A stretch of 36,452 nucleotides of DNA from the NCBI GenBank assembly GCA_034505235.1, contig JAPDQY010000041.1, positions 1 through 36,452 of the forward strand. The letters run 5' to 3'. The DNA is from Coneutiohabitans thermophilus. GTDB lineage: Bacteria > Zhuqueibacterota > Zhuqueibacteria > Zhuqueibacterales > Zhuqueibacteraceae. The notes under the pieces were generated by a model. It did not search any database and had not been told where the DNA came from. It saw nothing but the letters and a program-made list of their open reading frames with translations. The position numbers and the translations under genes are program-made. Positions 24,642 through 32,989 of this stretch are shown one piece after another. Within the stretch, counting starts at the first letter, position 1; every line of letters starts with the position of its first letter.

Positions 24642-25814
24642 TCAGGCAGGCAGCCGGCGTAGACGCTCTTCGGCAGCCGCCAGGGTTTCCTCCCTTTTGC
24701 AGAAACAAAACCGCAGCAGCGAGCGGCCGTCCGCCGGGTTTTGATAGAAGCTCGAGCCCGGCACCGCGGCCACGCCGATCTCACGAATCAACCAGCGCGC
24801 GAATTCATTGTCGTTGCGGTGACCGGTTTTTTGCATCAGCCTGCCGGCGTCTGCCATGATGTAATAGGCGCCCCGGGGAATCCAGCAGTCGAAACCGGCA
24901 GCCTGCAGAATGCCCAGCAACCGGTCACGTTTCTGTTGATACAGCGCCGCCAGGTTGCGGTAGTAGTCGTCCGCGAGTTGCAGCGCGACCGCGGCAGCTT
25001 CCTGCAGGGGCGCCGCCGCACCGACGGTGAGAAAGTCATGCACTTTGCGAATCGCAGTGGTCTGCCGTTCCGGAGCAATCGCCCATCCCACCCGCCAGCC
25101 GGTCAAACTGTAGGTTTTGGAAATGGCATTGATGGTGATCGTGCGCCCGGCCATGCCCTCCAGGCTGGCGATGCTGAGATGGGTGGCGCCATCGAACAGA
25201 ATGTGTTCGTAGATTTCATCGGTGATGGCGAATGCCTCCCAGGTTTGGCAAAGACTGGCAATGCATTCCAGCTCCTGGCGCGAGAAAACCTTGCCGGTGG
25301 GATTGTTGGGCGTGTTGATGATGATGGCGCGGGTGTGCCGGTTGAAGGCCTGGCGCAGCTCGTTCTCATCGAAGTGCCAATCCGGCGGATGCAGTTTGAC
25401 AAAGCGCGGCCGTGCGGCCGCGAGCAGGGTGTCCGGGCCGTAATTCTCATAGAAGGGTTCGAAGATGATCACTTCATCGCCCGGATTGATCAAGGCCAGC
25501 AGCGTCGCGATCATGGCTTCCGTCGAACCGCAGGTGACAGTCACATTTTTGGCCGGCTCAACCTGCAGGTGGTTGTAGCGCGCGGCTTTCGCCGCGATGG
25601 CCTCGCGCAGCCGCTGGGCGCCCCAGGTGATGGCGTATTGATTGATGTCCGCGCGAATGGCTGCGACGGCAGCCTCTTTCACCGCCGCGGGTGCGGGAAA
25701 ATCGGGGAAACCCTGGGAAAGATTGACCCCGCCGTACTGCAGCGTCAGGCGCGTCATTTCGCGAATTACCGATTCGGTGAACGATTCCGTGATGTGCGCA
25801 ACCGCTGGTTTCAT
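24642..25814 (-). CDS. Class I PLP aminotransferase (methionine/kynurenine aminotransferase-like)
   Basis: A 390-residue fold-type I aminotransferase. The PLP Lys is K233 in ISKTYSLTGWRVGW. Other landmarks are LSQGFPDFP near the start, YAITWGAQRLREAIA, NTPNNPTGKVF, DEIYEHILFDG and the carboxylate-binding Arg in LLRFCFCK. This set matches the branch with E. coli YbdL (methionine aminotransferase) and kynurenine aminotransferases more than aspartate aminotransferase. The ATG at 25814 (MKPAVAHITESF) was chosen by homology and a GGAG about ten bases upstream. The frame stays open upstream to 26126, but the extra text is not protein-like. It ends at the shared terminator with the NamZ-type gene. 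Confidence 0.92.
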   Translation of the reverse strand: MKPAVAHITESFTESVIREMTRLTLQYGGVNLSQGFPDFPAPAAVKEAAVAAIRADINQYAITWGAQRLREAIAAKAARYNHLQVEPAKNVTVTCGSTEAMIATLLALINPGDEVIIFEPFYENYGPDTLLAAARPRFVKLHPPDWHFDENELRQAFNRHTRAIIINTPNNPTGKVFSRQELECIASLCQTWEAFAITDEIYEHILFDGATHLSIASLEGMAGRTITINAISKTYSLTGWRVGWAIAPERQTTAIRKVHDFLTVGAAAPLQEAAAVALQLADDYYRNLAALYQQKRDRLLGILQAAGFDCWIPRGAYYIMADAGRLMQKTGHRNDNEFARWLIREIGVAAVPGSSFYQNPADGRSLLRFCFCKREETLAAAEERLRRLPA

Positions 25815-26155
25815 GGATCGGGCTCCGCTCTGTTCATACTTGTCAAGCTCCCGTTGCTGCACCCAAAACTTCCGGGCGCCGGGGCGCGGCCGGGCGGCCA
25901 CCTGCGCCGGCCGCGGGCCGCCAGGCTGCAATCGAGTTGCGAAAGAAGAGCATTCCTGGTAATCCCGCCGTAACATGTGGCGTGGCGCAGACCTCCCAGC
26001 CCAATGCTGCCAACTCTTCGGGAAAACAGGCCGACATGCGGTCCACTCCAGAAGGAGGCGCCACTCCAAACCGATCGCTCCGCCGGGGCTGTTTTGGGCA
26101 CGGCCTCGAGATGAGAAGGAGGACAAACGGCAGTTCCACCCGGGACCTCATGTTT
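25815..26155. other. Intergenic region upstream of the aminotransferase
   Basis: These 341 bases have no credible gene. On the minus strand a TTGACA sits close to the aminotransferase start, but nothing resembling a -10 box is properly spaced from it. Repeat sequences begin at 26156. Confidence 0.4.
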
Positions 26156-26262
26156 ATAGCAAGACAGAGATTCCACCCTCGATGTGAAGATCAAAACCCA
26201 AAATCCGCCCACGAAAACGAAGTCCCACGGAGGAAGCCATTTCGTGGGATTTCATATTCATG
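26156..26262 (+). repeat. Hairpin repeat family B, copy 2
   Basis: Starts ATAGCAAGACAGAGATTCC, close to the sequence at 35395. It contains a hairpin in which AAGTCCCACG pairs with CGTGGGATTT (one G-U) around AAGCC. The same hairpin with CCGCG/CGCGG arms occurs at 35430-35456, in the same orientation. Confidence 0.65.
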
Positions 26263-26270
26263 AGCGAAAG

Positions 26271-26506
26271 GATGAGTCGCCCTCGACATCAAACACAAAC
26301 AATCCGTCCACGAAAGCAGAACTCCCTCGGAAATGGTTGGAGCTGTTTTCATGGGAGAAAAGACGTGACGCCTTCGGCAAACGGGCGAATTTCGCAATCA
26401 GGGCTGTTCTACATTCGAAAAAAAGTTTTGTCTGACTGTGACCGGCGGAGTTTTGTGAACACGCCATTTATTCCGGGCAGCAGCAAGCCGGCAGGCAAAG
26501 TTCCGG
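26271..26506 (-). mobile_element. Degenerate copy 3 of the MITE-like element
   Basis: The reverse complement of this segment follows 6515-6767 for about 240 bases. Shared tracts include GCCGGCTTGCTG, CGCCCGTTTGCCGAAGGCGT and AACACAAACA (reverse sense). Its outer end, GGCAAAGTTCCGG (26494-26506), is a decayed form of the 13-bp TIR. The other end has no TIR, so this copy looks old or truncated. Confidence 0.7.
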
Positions 26507-26587
26507 TTTGACAAAAGTGCGCCGGCGGCGGCCCGACCCCGCGGCATTCATTCCCTCACACTTCCCCGGGGTTCTCCGGCCTCGGGA

Positions 26588-26608
26588 AACCCCGGCACCG
26601 CCGGGGTT
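26588..26608 (-). terminator. GC-rich hairpin after marC, probable terminator
   Basis: AACCCCGGC (26588-26596) pairs perfectly with GCCGGGGTT (26600-26608) around ACC, 20 bases past the marC-family stop. On the minus strand it is followed by TTTCCC, a weak T-run. Confidence 0.6.
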
Positions 26609-26628
26609 GAACTGCCGGGAGAACGACA

Positions 26629-27261
26629 TTACTTCCCAAATATCTCGGGGAACGAATCTTTCACGCCATTGATCACGAATTGCACCGCCATCACCGCGAG
26701 GATCAAACCGAGCAGCCGCGTCATGAGGTTGATGCCGGTTTCGCGCATTTTGAGCAGCAGCGCACCGGCATAGTGATAGATCACATAGGACAGTGTGCCG
26801 GCAAACAGGATGGCTGCGATGATGATGGCGAGGTGGGCGAAATGCTGCGCCTGGGTGGTGAGCGTCATCACGGTGGCGATGGCACCCGGGCCGCTGATGA
26901 GCGGGATGGCGAGCGGCACGATCGCGATGTCATCCTTGACATGCGCTTCCTCCTGCTCGCTGGGGGTGAAGTGCACGCGCGATTTTTGTGCTGCCAGCAT
27001 GTTCATCGCAATGCCGAACAGAATCAGGCCGCCGGCGATGCGAAACGCGCCGATGGTGATGCCGAACATTTTCAAAATAAAACCGCCCATGAGCGCGAAG
27101 AGGGTGAGAATCAACACGCCCACCAGGCAGGCGCGGCGGATGATGGCATGCCGCTGCTCCGGGCGGTAGTCATTCAGCAGACTCGCGAAAATCGGGACGT
27201 TGCCGAGCGGGTCGGTGATCACCAGCACGGCAACGAAGGCATTGAGGGCAAAGGCCAGCAT
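26629..27261 (-). CDS. MarC-family (UPF0056) integral membrane protein
   Basis: A 210-residue inner-membrane protein of the MarC/UPF0056 family with about six helices. Typical features are the opening ALNAFVAVLVITDPLGNVPIF, AFRIAGGLILFGIAMNML and IVPLAIPLISGPGAIATVM, with a charged loop at about residues 93-110. Function is unsettled: early links to multiple antibiotic resistance were not upheld, and archaeal members were reported as amino-acid transporters. The ATG at 27261 fits the family N-terminus, although no ribosome site is evident. It lies on the same strand as the acylase gene 228 bases upstream and as the aminotransferase gene downstream, but the large repeat-filled gap makes a joint operon with the latter unlikely. 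Confidence 0.93.
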   Translation of the reverse strand: MLAFALNAFVAVLVITDPLGNVPIFASLLNDYRPEQRHAIIRRACLVGVLILTLFALMGGFILKMFGITIGAFRIAGGLILFGIAMNMLAAQKSRVHFTPSEQEEAHVKDDIAIVPLAIPLISGPGAIATVMTLTTQAQHFAHLAIIIAAILFAGTLSYVIYHYAGALLLKMRETGINLMTRLLGLILAVMAVQFVINGVKDSFPEIFGK

Positions 27262-27488
27262 GTTTTTTTCGGTTTGTGGAGAGTGCCGTTTGGGTTTTGC
27301 GGGAGGCTCTGTTTTGCCGGCACGGGCCTGCTTGTTGGACTGCTGCCGATGCGCCAGGCCGGTGTTTCGGTGAAAATCCGGCTGGCAAGGCGCGGCGTTT
27401 CATGATGCCCACCGTCGCAGGCACTCCACCTCAGCCGGAGCGGCAACATGGTGGGACACCGGACGGACAGTAACAAGCGCGGCCGGCC

Positions 27489-29933
27489 TCACCGGTCCGC
27501 GGCGGCCGGCTGCAACACCAGGACGTTGCGGCATTCCTGCGCCAGCCGGGTGCGATCGAGGAGGATGCGTTTGTACCGGCCTTGCTGCCACAGTTTCACT
27601 TGATCCTGATAATGCGGGCTGCGGGGCTGGCCCGAAGCGCCGCCGGGCAGGACCTGCAGCCGCACCTGGGGCGCCGCCATGTCAACGATCATGCGCACCG
27701 AGGGCCCAATCACGGCGGCATAAGGTTTGGAAAGATGGTATTCCGCCTTGCTGATGGTGTTTGCCGAGCCGCCGATCGGGATCGGGCCGACGTTGAAGAG
27801 ATAATCCAGCGGCCGGCGCTGGCCGAAAACGTGAGCCAGTGTGAGCTGGTGCAACCGGCCCCATTCCCAATCACCGATGATGCCGCCGAAATGCTTTTCC
27901 AGAAATGCCAGCGCCGTATGCAGCGACTGCCGCGCAATCTCCCGGGCGGTCTCGCGCCGCTCCGTTCTGCGGTCATCGAACCAGGGCGAGGCCGGGTGTG
28001 ACACGAAGTGTTCGAGGCTGCGCACCGCCAGGTTCGACCATTGTGTGTAACTCTGAAACAGGGAGTCGCCCAATTCATCGCGGAGGGTGGCGCGCAGGAA
28101 TTCCAGCGACCAGACGTTGAAAATCGCCGCGGCCACACTTTCCACGCGTTCGACGTAGTCCCATTCCCGCAGGAGCAGCAGGGCATTTTGCTCCAGGCCG
28201 GTCGGCGCCGCGTCGAAGCCGCCGCCGGAGTCCCCTGCTGCCGTGTCCGCCAGCAGGGCCAGCAGCCTGGGCAGCACGTATTGCGCATGCTTTGAGAACT
28301 GATCCTGCTGCATGTCGGCAAACACGGCGGTATCGACTTGCGCGTGTTGCTCGAGCAGCTCGGTGATGCGCTCGATGCGGCTGGACGGTTCCCAGCCGAC
28401 CGAGAGGTAATAGGGATAGTTCCGGTCCTGCATGCGGTTGTTGGCAGTGGCGAGAAAGTGTTGCGGCGGATTGAAGGCGTGGGGCATCTGCTCGAAGGGT
28501 ATTGTTCCAATCCAATCGCCCGCCTTTTCCCAGCCGCGATAGGGCAGGTATCCCCTGCCGTCGCGGCGGATGGGCACCGCACCACAGGCCCAATAGCCGA
28601 TGTTGCCGGCGGTGTCGGCATAGACCACGTTTTGACAGGGCGCGGCAAAGTGGCGTGCCGCGGCCTGGAATTCACTCCAGGAGCGCGCGCGATTGAAGCC
28701 GAGAATGGTGCGCAATTCATCGGAATTTTCGAAGCCGCTCCAGCGTATGGCGAGCGCCAGCGTGTCAAAACGCACCACGCTGAGAATTTCGCTGACCAGC
28801 GGACCGCGCGGCGTTGCCCGCACCACGAAGTCCACCGAATCGGCATCCTTCACCGGGATGCGTTCCCGCCGGATGATCAGCTTCTCCCACGCCTGGCCGT
28901 TCCAGTATTCCTCGGGGTTTTGCGGATTGAGCTTTTCGAAATAGAAATCGAGATCATCGACCATGCCGTTGGTGAAGCCCCAGGCAATCGCACGATTGTT
29001 ACCCAGCACGATGCCGGGCGCGCCCGGAAAGGTCACACCAGCGACATCAAAATCGCCGGCGGACAGATGCATTTCATACCACACCGAGGGCAGGGCCAGA
29101 CCCAGGTGCGGATCATTGGCGAGAATCGGTTTGCCGCTGCGGCTGCGCTGCGGCCCGACGACCCAACTGTTGCTGCCCAGCACGCCGGCGGGCATGCCGG
29201 GTTGATTGCGCGTTGCCTGCGCCAGCTCCAGAAAATCCGCGACGCGCGTCGCCAGCCCCGGCGATGCCGGCAGGATGGCGGGCGTATTCTCGCGCACGGC
29301 GGGGAACAGCTCGAGCGCCAGCGAATCGCCGAACTCTTCCGCAATTTTGCCGAGTGCGGCTTCACAGAACCAGGCGTAGCACAGTTGAAAGGCCATGAGG
29401 CGGGTCAGCCCGATGCTGTCTTCGATTTCCCAGGGCTGGGGTTTGTAACCCAGGATGCTGAACTCCACCGGCAGCCGGTCACGATGGGAGTTGATGAAGT
29501 CATTGACGCCGGCGGCATAGGCCGTGAGTGCAGCGCGGGATTGCGGTGAAATGTGTTGCGTCAGGCGGCGGGCAATGTGATGAAATCCCCAGGTGCGGAG
29601 AAACTTGTCTTTGGGCAGTGCCTCCGGTCCGAAAATCTCTGCGAGCGTGCCGCGCACGGTCCGGCGGGTCAAATCCATTTGCCACAGCCGATCCTGCGCC
29701 GTGACGTAACCGGCGGCGCGCCACAAATCCTCCTCGTTTTGCGCGAAGAGGTGGGGGACGCCGTAGCCGTCGCGGTAAACAGTGACGGGGTGCCGCAACC
29801 CGGCAACGCCCTGGGTGCCTGCGAGCGCCGGCAGGGATTTGTCGATCAGCCGCCTGCTGAAAAAGGCGATCACCACCAGCAGGGCGAACAGAAAAAGCGC
29901 CACACGCAGAACCGTCTTGAGAATCTTGGGCAT
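27489..29933 (-). CDS. Penicillin acylase-family (Ntn) hydrolase
   Basis: An 814-residue Ntn-type amidohydrolase, made as a precursor that cuts itself into two chains. Residues 6-25 form a membrane anchor or signal. Alpha-chain landmarks are VTVYRDGYGVPHLFA and AAGYVTAQDRLWQMDLTRR. The beta chain would begin at S254, the nucleophile, in VLGSNSWVVGPQRSRSGKP. LANDPHLGLALPSVWYEMHL and GNNRAIAWGFTNGMVDDLDF follow as in the family. Natural substrates range from beta-lactams to acyl-homoserine lactones and cannot be told here. The ATG at 29933 has GGGAGG nine bases upstream. A terminator-like hairpin lies only 27 bases before the start, so expression may be attenuated. Confidence 0.93.
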   Translation of the reverse strand: MPKILKTVLRVALFLFALLVVIAFFSRRLIDKSLPALAGTQGVAGLRHPVTVYRDGYGVPHLFAQNEEDLWRAAGYVTAQDRLWQMDLTRRTVRGTLAEIFGPEALPKDKFLRTWGFHHIARRLTQHISPQSRAALTAYAAGVNDFINSHRDRLPVEFSILGYKPQPWEIEDSIGLTRLMAFQLCYAWFCEAALGKIAEEFGDSLALELFPAVRENTPAILPASPGLATRVADFLELAQATRNQPGMPAGVLGSNSWVVGPQRSRSGKPILANDPHLGLALPSVWYEMHLSAGDFDVAGVTFPGAPGIVLGNNRAIAWGFTNGMVDDLDFYFEKLNPQNPEEYWNGQAWEKLIIRRERIPVKDADSVDFVVRATPRGPLVSEILSVVRFDTLALAIRWSGFENSDELRTILGFNRARSWSEFQAAARHFAAPCQNVVYADTAGNIGYWACGAVPIRRDGRGYLPYRGWEKAGDWIGTIPFEQMPHAFNPPQHFLATANNRMQDRNYPYYLSVGWEPSSRIERITELLEQHAQVDTAVFADMQQDQFSKHAQYVLPRLLALLADTAAGDSGGGFDAAPTGLEQNALLLLREWDYVERVESVAAAIFNVWSLEFLRATLRDELGDSLFQSYTQWSNLAVRSLEHFVSHPASPWFDDRRTERRETAREIARQSLHTALAFLEKHFGGIIGDWEWGRLHQLTLAHVFGQRRPLDYLFNVGPIPIGGSANTISKAEYHLSKPYAAVIGPSVRMIVDMAAPQVRLQVLPGGASGQPRSPHYQDQVKLWQQGRYKRILLDRTRLAQECRNVLVLQPAAADR

Positions 29934-29959
29934 GCTGTTTTCCTCCCGGAGATCATCAC

Positions 29960-29995
29960 AAAAAAAGAGCAGGCGCAAATGACTTGTGCCTGCTC
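29960..29995 (-). terminator. Intrinsic terminator-like hairpin in the acylase leader
   Basis: On the minus strand GAGCAGGC pairs with GCCTGCTC around a 13-base partly paired loop, followed by seven T. It lies about 110 bases after the haem-motif lipoprotein stop and 27 bases before the acylase ATG. It either ends the upstream operon or attenuates the acylase. Confidence 0.85.
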
Positions 29996-30104
29996 GCCTG
30001 TGCTGTAATGCCATCATTTTTGCGCGCCAGCAGGGAAACGCCCTGTCCGCCGCTTCGCTGCCGGCCGTTTTGAGCGGCTTGTGGCGCGCGCTTTTCACTC
30101 CGGC

Positions 30105-30632
30105 TCAATTATTGGGGGGCACGGTGCCGCGTCGGGCGCGGCGCTTGGCACTGTCTTCCTTGGGCTTGGACACCGTGGTGGCGGAATCCCTGCCAGAGGG
30201 GCGGGCCACCGCGCCCACGGTCGTCGGTGGCAGCGGCTGGGCGGCGGGCGTGTGTCCGGCCGGTGCCGGCTCTTCGGGGGTGGCCTGCCGGCGGCGGTCG
30301 AAGGGTCGCTTGCTCACCTCTGCCTCATCGCCCGAGCCGGCAGCAGCAGGAGCATAATAAGACTGCCACCAGGGCGTGTCGTAGTAATATTGCCAGCGCC
30401 AGGAGGGCGCCGGCCGCGGCGGCGGCACGGCAATGCCGTGAAAGCCACTGAACCCGGCGGCATGGCAGGCGTGGCAATCTTCGCCGAGGGTGACTGCCAC
30501 GGAGGGATCCCCGCCGGCCGCTTCAGCGCTGCCGGCAAGGCGGGGATGCTTGATCACGGTGTAACAGCCCAGACTGGTCAGCAACAGCAGGCAGCCAATT
30601 GGCAGCGCGAGACGACTCCCTGACTTCGCCAT
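30105..30632 (-). CDS. Putative lipoprotein with a single CxxCH haem c motif
   Basis: A 175-residue exported protein that I cannot assign to a named family. The first 22 residues are a signal peptide and C23 (LTSLGC) could be a lipid anchor, although the lipobox is imperfect. EDCHACHAAGF contains a haem c binding motif C53-x-x-C56-H57. A Trp/Tyr-rich stretch (SWRWQYYYDTPWWQSYYAP) comes next, and then a long Pro/Arg/Ala-rich, probably disordered tail. GAGGTG lies seven bases before the ATG at 30632. It starts 12 bases after the barrel-protein stop, so the two are an operon. A role as a small electron carrier or a haem-dependent surface protein is inference. Confidence 0.75.
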   Translation of the reverse strand: MAKSGSRLALPIGCLLLLTSLGCYTVIKHPRLAGSAEAAGGDPSVAVTLGEDCHACHAAGFSGFHGIAVPPPRPAPSWRWQYYYDTPWWQSYYAPAAAGSGDEAEVSKRPFDRRRQATPEEPAPAGHTPAAQPLPPTTVGAVARPSGRDSATTVSKPKEDSAKRRARRGTVPPNN

Positions 30633-30644
30633 GAGGCACCTCGG

Positions 30645-31412
30645 TTACAGAATGAACTGGAAGTACGTGATCTTGAACTCACGCACATAGTCTTCCGCTT
30701 TCGTTTGATTTTTGAAGAGATCTTTCAAGAAGAGCTCGAGGTAGATGACGTTCTTGATGTTGAGACGAACGGCGGTGTTCATGATGCCCTCGCCGTCGCG
30801 CACATCGCGGCGCGGCTCTGCCGGCGTGTCATTGAAGGCGACGTCGTACTCCGCCACGATTTCCAGCCGGGAGGTGATGGCGAGCGTCGCGCCCATGAAG
30901 AGATTGGGGTCGCGATCCTTGTCCTTGTTTTCCAGCGACAGGTTGATGCCGCCGTGAAAGTCCAGGCGTTCGAGAAAATCATAGCTCTTGCTGGCCACGG
31001 CATAAAATCCGGGGGATTTGTTGATGTAGCGTTCGAGCGTGTCGGCCTTCAGATAGGGCCCGTAGCCCTGGTTTTCGAAGCCAATGGTGATGGCCGGCAT
31101 GCTGATGCTCTCGGTGAAAAGCTGGTACTTGATCAGCACGCCGGGTGCGGGATTCCAGCTCGGTTTTTTTTCGCCCAGGGCGTCGTTGCCGCCGAAGGAG
31201 GCGCCGAACATGAAACGGTCGGAGATGCCGACATTGAGCGAGAGCAACGCACCGCTGTTGCCATAGAAGCGCAGGCCCAGGTCGAAACCGCCCTTGCGCA
31301 GCACGCCGGCGGTGGGCTTGTCGATCATGTAACGCGGCCACACGTCCACACCCTGCGCATGCGCCAGACCGCACAGGAGGATGAGCAGGAAAGCGACAAG
31401 ATTCTTTTTCAT
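30645..31412 (-). CDS. Putative outer-membrane beta-barrel protein
   Basis: A 255-residue exported protein with a clear signal peptide (MKKNLVAFLLILLCGLAHAQ). The remainder has alternating hydrophobic and polar strands with many Gly and aromatic residues (GGFDLGLRFYGNSGALLSLN, GISDRFMFGASFGG). It ends in a hydrophobic/aromatic strand (FKITYFQFIL), as in outer-membrane barrels. It somewhat resembles YjbH-like barrel proteins, but I would not assign it. It is 12 bases upstream of the haem-motif lipoprotein and probably works with it. No promoter is evident in the 112 bases between it and the M28 gene, so it may be read through from there. Confidence 0.7.
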   Translation of the reverse strand: MKKNLVAFLLILLCGLAHAQGVDVWPRYMIDKPTAGVLRKGGFDLGLRFYGNSGALLSLNVGISDRFMFGASFGGNDALGEKKPSWNPAPGVLIKYQLFTESISMPAITIGFENQGYGPYLKADTLERYINKSPGFYAVASKSYDFLERLDFHGGINLSLENKDKDRDPNLFMGATLAITSRLEIVAEYDVAFNDTPAEPRRDVRDGEGIMNTAVRLNIKNVIYLELFLKDLFKNQTKAEDYVREFKITYFQFIL

Positions 31413-31524
31413 GGCTGATACCCGCTTTTTGGATGAGTACTTGAACGTCCCGTGCCGTCGGCGTGGCGGTGAACATCAGGCTGGCAGAATCGGAAGCACA
31501 CGCCGGCCGGGTTCGAGGTTTTTC

Positions 31525-32970
31525 CTACCACAACAGGCGCAACAAGGCCAGGCCGCCGGCGCGTGCGGCCCAGGCCATGCGCCAAGGTTCACGATCGGTG
31601 GTCCATTCCGGAATGTCGCCCGAGCTGTGGTAATAACGCGAGTAGTCGATTTCGAGCGGCGTCTGTGCGGGCCAGCAGGAGGAGTGCCAGCCCGGCGTTT
31701 GTTCAGGCCGCGCCGGCTGATCCCAGGCGGCGGTAAAAATCGTGACGGCCGGAATGTGCTGCGGCGCTTGCAACGTGCCGTGAAATTGCGGCGGCAGGAA
31801 GACATAGGCATCCGTGCCACCCTGTGACGGGTTGGTGGTATACGCCTGCCAGAAGCCGGGGCGGCCGCAATACTCTCCGCCAATCCGGTCGAGCGTGCGC
31901 AGCAGCGCCTCGTTCCAGGGAATGTCATTGCCCTCGAAATAGATGGCCTGCTGCCGCGTGCCGGTGCCGGTTTGGTCGAAGTTGATCACTCCCAGAATGC
32001 GCTCGAGCTGGTGTGACCGCTGCGCGAGATAGGCCCGCGTGGAGAAATACTCGCTGCCCCAGATGATGAATGCGATCGTGTGACGCGGCGGCGGCAGTTT
32101 TTTTTCCGTGATCAGGCTTTGCAGCACGCGCGCCGTTTCCATGACCACCGCCACACCCGAGGCATTGTCATCCGCACCCGGTCCGCCGGAATCCGAATCG
32201 CCGTGGGCACAATAGATGAAGTGTTTTTCCGGCACCGCGCCGGCAAGGGTGGCAATCACGGTCTGCGGCCGGCCGTGAAAGATTTTGCTCTGCAGGGCAA
32301 AGGCCACGCGCGGGATGACGCCCTGCGCGAGCAAAGCCCGCAGGCGATTGCCGTCACTGCGGCTGATGGCAAACACCGGGATGGGATTGTCGCGCCGCTC
32401 CGGCAGCGTGCCGATCATGGCCCAGGCGGTGAAATCGCCCTCCCGTCCCGGGGCGTCGGAGAGCAGGGCCACCGCGCCGGCGCCGGCATATGCTTCATAT
32501 TGCCGGCGCGAAACCAGCTTGTCGGTGAGGACCACCTTGCCGCGCAGTGCCGCGGCGCCGCTTGCCATCGTGACCTCCGCCTCCTGTGCGGCGGCGGCTG
32601 GGGAAAAACCGTAAGGCCAGGGTCTGAGAAAACTTTTCGCCTCGGGAAAAACCTGCGCCAGCTCCCAATGCTGCGCTTCATAAACCAGCTTGCCGGGATC
32701 GGTGATGAGGGTGCTGGCCAGGCCCCAGGCGCGAAATTTTTGCTGCACATATTCGGCGGCGGCCCGGTTGGAAGAGGTGCCACCCTGGCGCGGCCCATAC
32801 GCCACCAGCTCCCGCACATACCGCCGCGCGCTGTCGGCGGAGACCAGACGTACGAATGCCTGCTCGGCAGGATGGCCGTTGTTCGTGCGGGCGGGAGCTG
32901 CCGGCAGCAGGCAGAGGAGGGCGGCTGTCAGAAAAGTCCGCAAAGTCGTGACCGGCACCAACGCGTGCAT
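31525..32970 (-). CDS. M28-family peptidase-like protein with a PA domain, missing the general-base Glu
   Basis: A 481-residue exported protein with signal peptide MHALVPVTTLRTFLTAALLC. An N-terminal segment is followed by a PA-like insert (about residues 120-215) and an M28 zinc domain. Zinc ligands H256 (YCAHGDSDSGGPGADDNASG), D267, E307 and D332 (VINFDQTGTG) are in order, and YYHSSGDIP near the end supplies the last His. The usual Glu-Glu pair is S306-E307, so the residue that normally serves as general base is Ser. It may be inactive or may use another base. The ATG at 32970 was chosen; a GTG at 32988 overlaps the previous stop. It forms an operon with the upstream membrane-protein gene, 19 bases away. 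Confidence 0.88.
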   Translation of the reverse strand: MHALVPVTTLRTFLTAALLCLLPAAPARTNNGHPAEQAFVRLVSADSARRYVRELVAYGPRQGGTSSNRAAAEYVQQKFRAWGLASTLITDPGKLVYEAQHWELAQVFPEAKSFLRPWPYGFSPAAAAQEAEVTMASGAAALRGKVVLTDKLVSRRQYEAYAGAGAVALLSDAPGREGDFTAWAMIGTLPERRDNPIPVFAISRSDGNRLRALLAQGVIPRVAFALQSKIFHGRPQTVIATLAGAVPEKHFIYCAHGDSDSGGPGADDNASGVAVVMETARVLQSLITEKKLPPPRHTIAFIIWGSEYFSTRAYLAQRSHQLERILGVINFDQTGTGTRQQAIYFEGNDIPWNEALLRTLDRIGGEYCGRPGFWQAYTTNPSQGGTDAYVFLPPQFHGTLQAPQHIPAVTIFTAAWDQPARPEQTPGWHSSCWPAQTPLEIDYSRYYHSSGDIPEWTTDREPWRMAWAARAGGLALLRLLW

Positions 32971-32989
32971 CTCCAGCGGTGCAACCACT

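Noticed and set aside
25827..25858. TTGACA on the minus strand upstream of the class I aminotransferase
   Set aside because: No TATAAT-like sequence occurs at 16-19 bases, and the stretch is GC-rich.
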